From: Thermoplasmata archaeon
GTDB taxonomy: Archaea > Thermoplasmatota > Thermoplasmata > Lutacidiplasmatales > UBA184
Reading direction: 5' to 3'
Assembly: GCA_021828195.1 (NCBI GenBank)
Contig: JAKASQ010000002.1
Coordinates: forward strand, 340,245-404,244
Length of the DNA stretch: 64,000 nt
A model generated the notes under the pieces. It saw only the letters and a program-made list of their open reading frames with translations, had not been told where the DNA came from and ran no database searches. The position numbers and the translations under genes are program-made. Shown piece by piece: positions 42,074-51,257 of the stretch (its first letter is position 1; each line of letters begins with the position of its first letter).

Positions 42074-43929
42074 GCGCGAGGCTCCGAGAGGACCCGAGCG
42101 ATTCCCTCGTGGAGCGCCGCGGCGACCTCTTGGCCGTCGCGTTGGCCGCGGACCTCGCGCATGAGGTCGCCCATGAGCGGAGAGAACGCGTCCTCCCCCC
42201 GAGCGGCGATCATCCCCCGGTTGGCGTCCACGATACGGTCGACGAGACGGTCGAGCTCGGCCCGGGACATCCCCGAGAGTCCCGCCTTGGCGATCGCCTC
42301 CTCGACGGTGGGGGCCCCGCTGGTCAGGGCGGCGAGCACCGCCGGGAAGCCTTCCTTGGCGAATCGTCCGGACTGCTGGGCGGACAGGAGTTCTCCGAGG
42401 AGCCCGAGGGGCCACTCCCGTTCGGCGCCGCCGCCGGCAGCGGGGAGGTCCTGGGTCAGGAGACGAGCGACCACCGCCGGCGCGTGGCCCTGGTGCGCGA
42501 GCGCTTCGAACGCGTCGACGTGCCCGCCCGCCACCAGCTGCCGGACGACCTCGGGAACGAGGTGGTACTCCTGCGCGAGCCGCTCGCGCAGGGCCGCGGG
42601 CCGCTCGGGAAGCCCCGCGTCGATGCGAGCGAGGTCCGCGGCGGTGATGGGGATGGGCGCGACGTCGGTCTCGGGATACATGCGGTCGCGACCCGGGAGC
42701 GGCCTCGAGAACCGGCTGCGCCCGTCTGGAAGCGGGTCCCGGGTCTCGGAGGGGATGCCGTCGAGCGCGGCGAGCGCACGGGCCGCGATCCGATCGAGCG
42801 CCGCGCCGGCCCGTTCGGCCGATCGATCCGCGACCAGCACGAACGCGTCGTTCGGGCCCGAGCCGAGCCGCGTTCGCAATCGCTCCGTCTCCTCCGCACC
42901 GATCCCGGCACCGGGGAGTTCGTCCGAATGCAGGATCCCGCGCAGTCCGAGAAAGCGCGCCTGGTCCGCGAGCTCTCGTCCGAGGCGCTCCTCCGAGCTC
43001 GGCGGACTCTTCAACAGGCCGGCGAAACCGGGGAGCGCGATCGCGAGCACGACTCCTCGGTGGCGGATCGCATCGGCCACCGGCCCGCTGTCGACCGCCC
43101 CGAGGAGTTCCGTCACGTCGAGGGCCGGAGGGAACGTGCTCGCCGCGTTCCGGCCCCGGAGCCGATCGCGGACCTCGAGCAGCACCCGCTGGCGCTCCAC
43201 CTCGCGCTCGACGTACTGGGGAAGGCGTCGGAGCTCCTGCACGCCCTTGATCTCGATCCGCCGGCCGCCCTCCGTGGAGACGTTCAGGTCCTCGCGGATG
43301 GTCCCGATTCCCCGACGTACGCGCCGGGTCGCGCGCAGGAGCGCTCCGATCTCCTCGGCGACCTCTCGGGCTTCCTCCGGAGTGATCAAGTCGGGACCGG
43401 TCGCGATCTCGACCAGCGGGATGCCGAGCCGGTCGAGGCGATACAGGACCTCTCCGCCCTTCTCGGAGATCTTTCGGGCCGCGTCCTCCTCGAGGCAGAT
43501 CGACAGGATCGAGTAGCGCCGCTTCCCGAGCTCGAGGTACCCGCCCGCGGCGACGAGCGCGGTCCGTTGGAAGCCGGAGGTGTTCGATCCGTCGACCACG
43601 ATCTTGCGCATCACCTCGATCTCGTCCAGCACCCGGGCGTGCAGCATGCGCGCCAGCGTGAGGGCCGTGTCGAGAGCCGCCGGGTTGAGCCCGTGCGGCG
43701 GCTCCTCGTCCATCTCGACGAGGCAGTTCGCCTCCGTCGTCTCGTAGCGATACGTCAGTCCCCGTGAAGCCTGGTGGGCGGCCGCGGCGTCGATCCCGCG
43801 GTTCTCGCCGCTCGAGGCTCGCAGGCGACGCGAAAAGCTCCCCGTGACCGCGTCCGACAGCTCGGAGGGGCAGGCGCAGAACAGCTTGCCCGTCGCCAGC
43901 TGTTGGTGGACCTCGAGCCCCGCCTTCAC
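42070..43929 (-). CDS. gatE: Glutamyl-tRNA(Gln) amidotransferase subunit E
   Basis: A 619-residue GatE, the kinase/tRNA-binding subunit of the archaeal GatDE enzyme that converts Glu-tRNA-Gln to Gln-tRNA-Gln. The N-terminal catalytic fold includes AGLEVHQQLATGKLFCACPS and ANCLVEMDEEPPHGLN, then RRYSILSICLEEDAAR. The GAD-type insert is followed by the DRMYPETDVAPIPI segment and the YqeY tail (ERPAALRERLAQEYHL onward). The GTG start overlaps the gatD stop by four bases. GatE is found only in archaea. Confidence 0.95.
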   Translation of the reverse strand: MKAGLEVHQQLATGKLFCACPSELSDAVTGSFSRRLRASSGENRGIDAAAAHQASRGLTYRYETTEANCLVEMDEEPPHGLNPAALDTALTLARMLHARVLDEIEVMRKIVVDGSNTSGFQRTALVAAGGYLELGKRRYSILSICLEEDAARKISEKGGEVLYRLDRLGIPLVEIATGPDLITPEEAREVAEEIGALLRATRRVRRGIGTIREDLNVSTEGGRRIEIKGVQELRRLPQYVEREVERQRVLLEVRDRLRGRNAASTFPPALDVTELLGAVDSGPVADAIRHRGVVLAIALPGFAGLLKSPPSSEERLGRELADQARFLGLRGILHSDELPGAGIGAEETERLRTRLGSGPNDAFVLVADRSAERAGAALDRIAARALAALDGIPSETRDPLPDGRSRFSRPLPGRDRMYPETDVAPIPITAADLARIDAGLPERPAALRERLAQEYHLVPEVVRQLVAGGHVDAFEALAHQGHAPAVVARLLTQDLPAAGGGAEREWPLGLLGELLSAQQSGRFAKEGFPAVLAALTSGAPTVEEAIAKAGLSGMSRAELDRLVDRIVDANRGMIAARGEDAFSPLMGDLMREVRGQRDGQEVAAALHEGIARVLSEPRA

Positions 43930-45245
43930 TCCTCGCCTCGGGTCTGATGGCGCGCGACGAACTCTCCGACCCGATCGAGCCGCAACAGCGATCTCACATC
44001 GTCCGGGCTTGACGCGTGGCCGAGCGCCCACAACAGCTTGACGTAGGCCGTCTCGGGAAGGAGGTCGTCCAGGAAGAGCACTCCCGCTCGATGCAGTTCG
44101 CGGCCCGTCGCATACACGAAGGGATCCGCGATCCCCTCCAGGCACTGTGTCGTCATCGCGACGACGACCCCCGCCTCGGTCGCCCGCCGGATCCAATCGA
44201 CGTGGGCCGAAGCGACGTGGCCGAGCCCCGTTCCTGCGAGGACGATCCCCCGCGCGCCCCGCACGAACGCCTCGGCGAGCTCCGGCGTCAAGCCGGGGTA
44301 GTACCAGAGGAGCCGGCCCGAGAGATCGAGCGGCCCGTCGAAGCGTGCTCCGTGCGGGCTGGGGGGTCGAACGCGCACATCGAGACGGATCTCGGCGCCC
44401 TCGACCACGCCGAGGGGAGGGGCGTTTCGACTCTGGAAGGCGTCCCGGCGGCTCGAGTGCATCTTGCGCACGTGCGTGCCCCGATGGATGGCAAAGCGTG
44501 TGTCGGAGAGCCCCGCGTGCATCACCACCACGACCTCCCCGATCCGGCGGTCGCGTGCCACGCGGGCGGCCGCCTGCAGGTTGGAGGTGCCGTCCGACGA
44601 AGGCCGGTCCGGCGATCGCTGGGCACCCACGACCACCACCGGCCCCGGAAGCTCGGGAAGGAGGAAGGACAGAGCCGCGGCCGTGAAACCGAGCGTATCC
44701 GTTCCGTGGGCGATCACGATCCCCCGCGCCCCCTCCCGGAATGTCAGGGCGACCCGCTCCGCGAGGATCGACCAGTCGTGGGGAGCGATGTTCTCGCTGA
44801 GGCGATCGAACACCGGGACCACCCGGACTGCGCCTTCCGAAAGCAGGTCCGGATAGAAGTCGAGGATCTCGCCCTCGCCGCGGACCGGGCGGACCCCGCC
44901 GGTCTCGTAGTCGATCCGGGAGGCGATGGTGCCGCCGGTCGTCAACAGGGCGATGTGGTCCCCCGGGTGCGCCACGGAGTTCGAGCCCGTCGCGGCGCGC
45001 TCGTCCGCCGGAGCCGAGGGCGGCGGCGCCGGGGAGATCCGGAAGGTGAAGTCCGTTCCGATCCGTATGCCGACGTTGTACCCGCTCTCCAGTTTGAGCT
45101 GTAGGATCCGATCTCCGGAGAGTTCGTGAGATGGAACGATGGTACCCGTCCAGTCGGCTCCCGCCGGATCGTGTAGCTCGACTCGCTGACCCATGGGGAG
45201 GGTCCGTAGTGTCTCCCAGGGGTCCTTCGCGGTAGGTGGACTCAT
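43926..45245 (-). CDS. gatD: Glutamyl-tRNA(Gln) amidotransferase subunit D
   Basis: A 439-residue GatD, the asparaginase-like subunit that releases ammonia for GatE. The N-terminal beta domain has the ILQLKLESGYNVGIRI segment. The asparaginase core begins HIALLTTGGTIASRIDYETG, where the TGGTIAS threonine is catalytic; IAHGTDTLGFTAAALSF holds the second Thr-Asp pair, and VGAQRSPDRPSSDG follows. ATG 45245 fits a transcript starting about 26 bp after the TTATAAATT box (45287-45295). It leads the gatD-gatE-pgp-zinc-finger operon. Confidence 0.95.
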   Translation of the reverse strand: MSPPTAKDPWETLRTLPMGQRVELHDPAGADWTGTIVPSHELSGDRILQLKLESGYNVGIRIGTDFTFRISPAPPPSAPADERAATGSNSVAHPGDHIALLTTGGTIASRIDYETGGVRPVRGEGEILDFYPDLLSEGAVRVVPVFDRLSENIAPHDWSILAERVALTFREGARGIVIAHGTDTLGFTAAALSFLLPELPGPVVVVGAQRSPDRPSSDGTSNLQAAARVARDRRIGEVVVVMHAGLSDTRFAIHRGTHVRKMHSSRRDAFQSRNAPPLGVVEGAEIRLDVRVRPPSPHGARFDGPLDLSGRLLWYYPGLTPELAEAFVRGARGIVLAGTGLGHVASAHVDWIRRATEAGVVVAMTTQCLEGIADPFVYATGRELHRAGVLFLDDLLPETAYVKLLWALGHASSPDDVRSLLRLDRVGEFVARHQTRGEE

Positions 45246-45286
45246 CGGTCGAAGGACTCCCGTTCCTCCCATCGCAGCGTTCCGCG

Positions 45287-45295
45287 TTATAAATT
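45287..45295 (-). promoter_or_regulatory. TATA box of the gatD operon
   Basis: TTATAAATT, about 46 bp before the gatD ATG, predicting a roughly 20-nt 5' UTR. Confidence 0.6.
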
Positions 45296-45327
45296 GTGGC
45301 GCGGCGGGCGCGATCGCCGAGACCGTG

Positions 45328-45336
45328 CTTTTATAC
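45328..45336 (+). promoter_or_regulatory. TATA box of tRNA-Arg
   Basis: CTTTTATAC lies about 45 bp before the first base of tRNA-Arg, leaving room for a short 5' leader removed by RNase P. Confidence 0.6.
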
Positions 45337-45376
45337 ACTCCTCCGCTCGCGCGCCTCGGTACGAACGACCACGAAT

Positions 45377-45483
45377 GCCCGTGTGGGGTAGCTTCGGGAG
45401 CGGGGGTTCCCCCCGTCCTGCTACATTGGATATCCTAGAGGCCTGCGGAGCCTCAGACCTGGGTTCGAATCCCAGCACGGGCG
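45377..45483 (+). tRNA. tRNA-Arg (GCG) with a 33-nt D-loop intron
   Basis: Acceptor arms GCCCGTG (45377-45383) and CACGGGC (45476-45482) pair fully, with discriminator G. The T arm is CTGGG-TTCGAAT-CCCAG. The anticodon arm GAGGC/GCCTC encloses CTGCGGA, anticodon GCG. A 33-nt insert (45394-45426; the boundary can slide by one or two bases) splits the D loop at the same place as in tRNA-Pro. GTAG (45388-45391) pairs with CTAC (45421-45424), flanked by 3-nt CTT and ATT bulges. This resembles an archaeal bulge-helix-bulge site cut after the second bulge base. Splicing restores AGCTTGGATA. Confidence 0.9.
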
Positions 45484-45898
45484 TTCCCTCTGAAGGGGAG
45501 AGCCCACTTGGGGTCGGCACGGTTCGATGGGGACTTCGCGGAGGGCCCGACTGTCGGTCTCGCGGCCCCGCTTCGGCAACGGTCGACGGTCGTCTTTCCT
45601 CGGTGGGGCCAGCCGCGGCGTCGGGGACTGTAACGGTGTCCGGCCCATCGGGGACGGTCGTCGTGACGTTCGCGATCAGTGCGTCGCCGTCGCGGCGCTC
45701 GGCCGCATAGCGTGTCACGGATCGGAAGGAGCGACGTTGGGAGCCCGAGCGACGTTCGATTGGCGACGGGCGTGGGCCCGGGGTGGGACGCACCCACCAC
45801 CTCCCGCTCGCTCCGCCCCCGGGGTGCGAGCGCGCTCGCGCCGCGGGGACGGATGGACCCCGTAGCGGCGAACGACTCCGTCCACGGGCCCGGCGGGC
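45484..45898. other. Intergenic region, no gene seen
   Basis: About 415 bp between tRNA-Arg and the aconitase 3' end. Both strands are open for long stretches because of high G+C, but no frame has a family match or a plausible start. No RNA structure was recognised. Confidence 0.35.
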
Positions 45899-48568
45899 CT
45901 AGCGCGCGAACCGGTGGGTCATCACGTACGGCAGCACGCCGCCGGCGAGGTAGTACTCGAGCTCGATCGGGGAGTGGATAGCGCATTCGAGTGTCGCGGA
46001 GATCGGCGGATCCGGCTCGCGCAGGGCTTCCAGCGTGATCGCCCCCCGAGGCGAGAGCTCCCCGCCGGAGGCGACGCTCAGGCGGAACGACTCACGACCG
46101 GTCAGGCCGAGCGCCTTCCAGCCCTGGCCCGGGGCGAAGCGCAGCGGGAGGACGCCCATCTCGATCAGATTGGTCCGGTGGATCCGCTCGAAGCTCTCCG
46201 CGGCCACGGCGCCGATCCCGAGCAGGCGAGGCCCCTTCGCGGCCCAATCCCGAGAGCTTCCCTGGCCGTAGCTCTTGCCCGCCAGCACGATGAGCGGGAC
46301 GCCTTCGGTGCGGTACCGCTCGGCCGCATCGTAAACGGAGAGCACGTCGCCCTCGGGGAGGTGTGCGGTCCAGCCTCCCTCCTTCGGTGCCAGGAGCTGG
46401 TTCTTCAGACGAACATTCGCGAACGTCCCTCTCACCATCACCTCGTGGTCCCCCCGGCGCGTGCCGTAGGTGTTGAATTGAGACGCCGGAACCCCGTGGG
46501 CGAGCAGGTACCGGCCCGCGGGAGTGCTCTCGGGAAACGCGCCGGCCGGAGAGATGTGGTCCGTCGAGATCTGGTCGCCGAAGGTCAGGAGCGCCCGGGC
46601 CCCCTCGGCGAGGACCCCGCGCTGGGGGATCCACGGGGGAGGCAGGTGGAGGTACGGTGCGGCCTGGAGGTAGGTCGAAGCGGGATCCCAGGCATACAGG
46701 TCCCCCTTCGGTGGATCGAGGGACTCCCAATGCAGGTCTCCGACCTCGATCGCCCGATACTTCTCGCGGAAGATCTCCGGGTTGAGATCGGCCTCCACGA
46801 GGCGGCGGATCTCGGCCGCGGTCGGCCACAGGTCCCTCAGCCGGACCGGAGCGCCGTCGGGGCCCTTCCCGATCGGGTCGCGGGTGAGGTCGATGTCCAT
46901 CCGTCCGGCGAGGGCGTAGGCCACGACGAGCATCGGAGAGGCGAGGTAGTTCGCCCGGACCTGGTTGTGGATCCGCGCTTCGAAGTTCCGGTTCCCGCTG
47001 AGCACGGCCGCGACGTAGCGATCGTGCTCCGCGACGTCCTTCGCGACGTCCGGAGGCAGCGGGCCGGAATTGCCGATGCAGGTCGTGCAGCCAAAGCCGA
47101 CGAGTCCGAAGCCGAGTTCGGTGAGCGGCTGGAGCAACCCGGCGCGCTGGAGATAGTCGGTGACGACCTTCGAACCCGGCGCGAGCGAGGTCTTCACGTA
47201 CGGCGGCACCCGCAGCCCGAGGGCGAGCGCCCGTTGGGCGATGAGCCCGGCACCGAACATGACGGAGGGATTGGAGGTGTTCGTACAGCTCGTGATCGCC
47301 GCGATCACGATCGAGCCGTCGGGCGTGACCGGGGCGCCGTTCGGCACGGCCGGCTTGATCTTCCGGTAGGCCGCGAGCGATCGGGCGAATCCCGCGGGGG
47401 CATCGGAGAGGGCCATCGATTCCTGCGGGTTGCCCGGACCGGAGATCGTGGGGACGATCGTCCCGAGATCGATCGTCAGGACATCGTCGAACTCGAGCTC
47501 GCCCCGGAGCTTCGTGCCCCAGAGCTCCTGGAGCTTCGCATACGCTTCGACCCGGGCGACCGCCTTCGCGTCGCGTCCGGTGCCGTGCAGGTAGGCGATC
47601 GTGGCCTCGTCGATCGGGAAGAAGGCGGCTGTCGCCCCGTACTCCGGGCACATGTTGGAGATGGTCGCCCGGTCCGGGACGGCGAGTCGGGAGACCCCGG
47701 GGCCGAAGAACTCCACGAACTGATCGACCACGCCGCGCTCGCGCAGACGACGGGTGATCGTCAGCGTCAGATCCATCGCGGTCGCCCCTTCCGGCATCGA
47801 ACCGATCAGTTCGACTCCGACGACGATCGGATCGGCAAGGAAGTACGGCTCGCCGAGCATGACCGCCTCCGCCTCGATCCCTCCCACTCCCCATCCGAGG
47901 ACCGACACGCCGTTGACCATCGTGGTGTGCGAATCCGTTCCGATCAGCGTGTCCGGGAAGGCCACCGAGTTTCCCGCGATCTCCTGCCGCTGGACGACCG
48001 AGGCGAGGTACTCGAGGTTCACCTGGTGGCAGATGCCGTTGCCCGGCGGCACGATCCGGGTGTTCGAGAACGCACCCCTCGCCCAGCCAAGGAAGCGGTA
48101 CCGCTCCCCGTTGCGCTCGTACTCGTGATCGAGATTGATCGTGAGCGATTGGGGCGTCCCGAAGCTGTCGACCTGGACCGAGTGGTCGACGATGAGGTCG
48201 ACCGGCACGACCGGATTGATCCGTTTCGGGTCGAGCCCGCGCTCGGCCGCATCGTTGCGCAGGGTGGCGAGGTCCACGAGCGTGGGGATCCCCGTGAAGT
48301 CTTGCAGCAGGACCCTCGCCGGATGGAACGGGATCTCGACCGTCGGGGGGATGTCGCGACCCTCGGCGAGTGCGCGGACGGTCTCCGGGTCCACGCGCGC
48401 CGGGTCGAACCGACGCACGAGGTTCTCCAGAAGGATCCGAACGGTCCGGGGACGCCGGGCGAGCTTGGAGTGGTCGATCCCCGAGAGGCGGTCGAGACGG
48501 TAGACGAACGAATCTTCTCCGGCCAGAAAGACGGACTCGAGGACACCGAGGGGATCCGCGGGCTTCAT
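45899..48568 (-). CDS. acn: Aconitate hydratase (AcnA/IRP type)
   Basis: An 889-residue aconitase that interconverts citrate and isocitrate. The [4Fe-4S] ligands are the cysteine in ITSCTNTSNPSVM and the two in GFGCTTCIGNSGPL. The N-terminal FTGIPTLVDLATLRNDA, the VDHSVQVDSFG segment and the C-terminal swivel domain (LAGKSYGQGSSRDWAAKGP) are typical of AcnA/IRP1. Length is standard. With the NAD-type isocitrate dehydrogenase at 32857 it supports an oxidative TCA path. A long open frame exists antisense but is an artefact. Confidence 0.95.
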   Translation of the reverse strand: MKPADPLGVLESVFLAGEDSFVYRLDRLSGIDHSKLARRPRTVRILLENLVRRFDPARVDPETVRALAEGRDIPPTVEIPFHPARVLLQDFTGIPTLVDLATLRNDAAERGLDPKRINPVVPVDLIVDHSVQVDSFGTPQSLTINLDHEYERNGERYRFLGWARGAFSNTRIVPPGNGICHQVNLEYLASVVQRQEIAGNSVAFPDTLIGTDSHTTMVNGVSVLGWGVGGIEAEAVMLGEPYFLADPIVVGVELIGSMPEGATAMDLTLTITRRLRERGVVDQFVEFFGPGVSRLAVPDRATISNMCPEYGATAAFFPIDEATIAYLHGTGRDAKAVARVEAYAKLQELWGTKLRGELEFDDVLTIDLGTIVPTISGPGNPQESMALSDAPAGFARSLAAYRKIKPAVPNGAPVTPDGSIVIAAITSCTNTSNPSVMFGAGLIAQRALALGLRVPPYVKTSLAPGSKVVTDYLQRAGLLQPLTELGFGLVGFGCTTCIGNSGPLPPDVAKDVAEHDRYVAAVLSGNRNFEARIHNQVRANYLASPMLVVAYALAGRMDIDLTRDPIGKGPDGAPVRLRDLWPTAAEIRRLVEADLNPEIFREKYRAIEVGDLHWESLDPPKGDLYAWDPASTYLQAAPYLHLPPPWIPQRGVLAEGARALLTFGDQISTDHISPAGAFPESTPAGRYLLAHGVPASQFNTYGTRRGDHEVMVRGTFANVRLKNQLLAPKEGGWTAHLPEGDVLSVYDAAERYRTEGVPLIVLAGKSYGQGSSRDWAAKGPRLLGIGAVAAESFERIHRTNLIEMGVLPLRFAPGQGWKALGLTGRESFRLSVASGGELSPRGAITLEALREPDPPISATLECAIHSPIELEYYLAGGVLPYVMTHRFAR

Positions 48569-48649
48569 GGTCCGTAGAGTGCGCGACCCTTCTTGGGCTC
48601 TGCGGTGCGTGATCCACCTCCTTGCCCGAGCGGCTGCCCGGGCCGACGG

Positions 48650-49633
48650 TCACCGGGAGAAGCGGAGCGAGCGCTCCCAGCTCAGCGCGAGGTGCTCTCC
48701 CGGACGGGGCCGTGCCGCATGGCGATCCAGCTCGACCTCGAGCCGCTCTCCGCTCGCGCACTGCACGACCACGAGCGAGCCACGACCCGTGAACCCCACG
48801 GCGAGAACGTCGACCGGGAGGCCCACCGAACCGATCGGGTCGAGCCGCGCGTCTTGGGGTCGGAACGCCATCCAGCCCGGACCCTCCGGCAGGAGGTTGT
48901 ACCCCAGGAAGCGGGCCGTGCCGACGTCCAGCGGCGCGTCGTACACGGTCGCCGGTGCGCCGATGGCGCGCAGTCGACCCTCGAGCAGGATGGCGACCCG
49001 ATCTCCGAGGAAGAGGCCCTCCTCCCGATCGTGGGTGACGTGGACGGCCGCGATCCCCCGCTCCGCGAGCACGTGACGGAACTCCCCCCGCAGGCCGGCC
49101 CGGACCCCGGCATCGATCGCCGCGAACGGCTCGTCGAGCAGCACGACCCGGGGGTGGGCCGCGATCGTGCGGGCGAGCGCTACCCGTTGGCGCTCTCCTC
49201 CCGAGAGCGTCGCCGGATTGCGTTCCTCGAACCCCTGCATCCGGACGAGTTCGAGGGCCCGGCGGGCCTCGGTGTCCGTCTCGGAGAGCGAGCGCCCCTG
49301 AACGAGCGGGCCGTAGGCCACGTTCTCGTACACGGTCCGGCGCGGAAAGAGCGCCGCTTCCTGGAGCAGCAGCCCGATGCGTCGGCGGTGAACGGGCACA
49401 TCGCGAAGATCCTTTCCGTCGAGCCGGACGGCGCCCCGAGCGGGGCGCTCCAACCCCACGATGGTCCGCAGCAGCGTGGTCTTTCCGCTTCCGTTCGGGC
49501 CCATCAGCGACAACAGCTCGCCTGGCGCGACCTCGAAGGATATCGAGTCCAGTACCGAGGTCCGACCGAGCGAGACCGAGAGATCCTCGACCTCGAGCAC
49601 GGGAGGCTCAGAGCTCGGCACGGTTGCCTCCAT
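48650..49633 (-). CDS. thiQ: ABC transporter ATP-binding protein (thiamine-type)
   Basis: A 327-residue ABC ATPase. Walker A is MGPNGSGKTTLL, the Q-loop region follows in GLLLQEAALF, the signature is LSGGERQRVALAR, and Walker B is VVLLDEPFAAID with the switch histidine in VHVTHDREEG. A TOBE-like domain occupies the last 90 residues, unlike the shortest ThiQ proteins. It overlaps the permease stop by 26 bases and completes a riboswitch-controlled transporter. Assignment to thiamine rests on the operon and riboswitch. Confidence 0.85.
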   Translation of the reverse strand: MEATVPSSEPPVLEVEDLSVSLGRTSVLDSISFEVAPGELLSLMGPNGSGKTTLLRTIVGLERPARGAVRLDGKDLRDVPVHRRRIGLLLQEAALFPRRTVYENVAYGPLVQGRSLSETDTEARRALELVRMQGFEERNPATLSGGERQRVALARTIAAHPRVVLLDEPFAAIDAGVRAGLRGEFRHVLAERGIAAVHVTHDREEGLFLGDRVAILLEGRLRAIGAPATVYDAPLDVGTARFLGYNLLPEGPGWMAFRPQDARLDPIGSVGLPVDVLAVGFTGRGSLVVVQCASGERLEVELDRHAARPRPGEHLALSWERSLRFSR

Positions 49634-51257
49634 AGTTCACCGCCGCGAAGACGGCGAGGCTGACCAGGAGCAGCAGCCCTGCCGCCGCCTCCGCAAGCGG
49701 GAACTGGCGCAGGTCTTGGAGATCGTAGACCGCGACGCTCAGGGTCGCGAAGTTCGGAGTGACGAGGAAGTACGTCGCGGTGAACTCCCCGAGCCCCAAG
49801 GCGAAGGCGAAGAGCCCCGCCGTCAAGAGTCCGCGACGGACCTGGGGGAGATCGGTGTCGAGGTAGGCGATCCAGGCCGGGGCCCCGAGCACGCGTGCGG
49901 AGTCTCGAGCCGCGGGCGAGAGCCCGGCGAGAGGTATCTGGAGGCTCTGGAGGGCGAACGGGAGCGCCAGGATGGACTGGCTGACGATGATCAGGATCCA
50001 CACGGTCGACTCCCCGCCGAGCACGGGCCGCCAGAACTCGGCCAGCGAGAACGCGAGAAGCACCGGCGAGATCAGGAGCGGGAGGAACAGGTACAGCGAC
50101 AGGCCCGTAGCGAGCCGCGGCCGAGCTCCGAGCGCGTAGCCGGCCAGGATCCCGAGGAGCAGCACGATCGTCGCCGCGACCGCCGCGAAGAACAGGGTGT
50201 TGGCGAGGACTTGGACCAGTGGGATCCCGAGAAGGTGGGTCGCGGCGGGACCGAACAGTTCCGCCCACGGAGCGCCGAACGTCCCTCCGCCCGGGGGGCT
50301 CAACGAACGGTAGAGCACCGTCCCGAGGAAGAACGCGACCGCTCCCAGAAGGGCGATCGTCTCCGCGGCGAGCGCGTAGGCGAGGGGCGAGCGGACGCGT
50401 CCCGGGCGCGGTCGGGTCCGGACCGACGAGCTCGACGAGCGGAGCCGGTGAAGGAGCACGAGGTAGATTGCCGTCGGGATCACGAGGAAGAGGAAGAGCG
50501 CGAGGGCGAGGAGAGCCGCACCGGTCGGATCGAACCCGTACTGGTCGAGGTACCAGATCCGGGCCTCGACCGTGTAGCATCGCGCTCCGCACAGGACGAG
50601 TGGGGTCGCGAAGGCGACCGCGCTGAACAGGAATGTCAGGAATCCACCGGCCGCCGCCCCGAGCCAGGATCCCGGGCCCCAGACGTCTCGATACGCGCGC
50701 GCCGGACCGCCCCCGAGGGTCGCCGCCGTTTCCTCCAGCTCCGAGGAGGCGCTCTCGCATCCGAGCGCCGTGAACAAGATCACGATCGGGACGTTGAACA
50801 AGAGGTTCGCTGCGACGATCGCCGGAAGGCCGTGGCCCAGGACCCCGAGGGCCGGTATCGCGCTCGATACGGTGCCGGACGGACCGAAGAGATCGAGCAT
50901 GCCGAGCACGACCACGATCGAGGGGAGGAGGAACGGGACGAGCAGGAAGGCGCGGACGGCGGAGCGACCGGGCCAGGTGTAGCGGCCCAGGAACACGCCG
51001 GCCGGATAGCCGATGGGTACGGCGAGCACGGCGCTCAGGCTTCCCTGCTCCAGCGAGTTCTCGAACGCCTGCCGATTCAGCGGGGATTGCGTGAGCGCGT
51101 CGATCCAGCCGGCGCCGCCTCCGGCCCAGAGCCCCTGACCGAACAGCAGGGCCACCGGGAGGAGCGCGAAGAGGAGGACGTAACCGATGATCGGGAGAAC
51201 CGGCCACGCCCCCCGATCACCTACGGCGGAGCGTACTGGTTCGCCAGGGTCTGCCAT
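49608..51257 (-). CDS. thiP: ABC transporter permease, two fused domains (thiamine-type)
   Basis: A 549-residue protein of about 12 membrane helices made of two fused permease domains, as in ThiP and iron-type permeases. Each half has an EAA-like loop: ELEETAATLGGGPARAYRDV in the first, and ARDSARVLGAPAWIAYLDTD in the second. The ATG at 51257 overlaps the binding-protein gene by 37 bases; no closer start codon precedes the first helix. The neighbours supply the ATPase and binding protein. Confidence 0.85.
   Translation of the reverse strand: MADPGEPVRSAVGDRGAWPVLPIIGYVLLFALLPVALLFGQGLWAGGGAGWIDALTQSPLNRQAFENSLEQGSLSAVLAVPIGYPAGVFLGRYTWPGRSAVRAFLLVPFLLPSIVVVLGMLDLFGPSGTVSSAIPALGVLGHGLPAIVAANLLFNVPIVILFTALGCESASSELEETAATLGGGPARAYRDVWGPGSWLGAAAGGFLTFLFSAVAFATPLVLCGARCYTVEARIWYLDQYGFDPTGAALLALALFLFLVIPTAIYLVLLHRLRSSSSSVRTRPRPGRVRSPLAYALAAETIALLGAVAFFLGTVLYRSLSPPGGGTFGAPWAELFGPAATHLLGIPLVQVLANTLFFAAVAATIVLLLGILAGYALGARPRLATGLSLYLFLPLLISPVLLAFSLAEFWRPVLGGESTVWILIIVSQSILALPFALQSLQIPLAGLSPAARDSARVLGAPAWIAYLDTDLPQVRRGLLTAGLFAFALGLGEFTATYFLVTPNFATLSVAVYDLQDLRQFPLAEAAAGLLLLVSLAVFAAVNYGGNRAEL

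Noticed and set aside
45484..45898. A small protein gene between tRNA-Arg and aconitase
   Set aside because: Several frames stay open on both strands because of G+C content, none with a recognisable start, motif or homology.
45914..48577. A nearly 900-codon open frame antisense to aconitase
   Set aside because: It mirrors the aconitase codons in very high G+C DNA; the translation has biased Arg/Gly/Asp composition and no family motifs, whereas the other strand encodes a complete aconitase.
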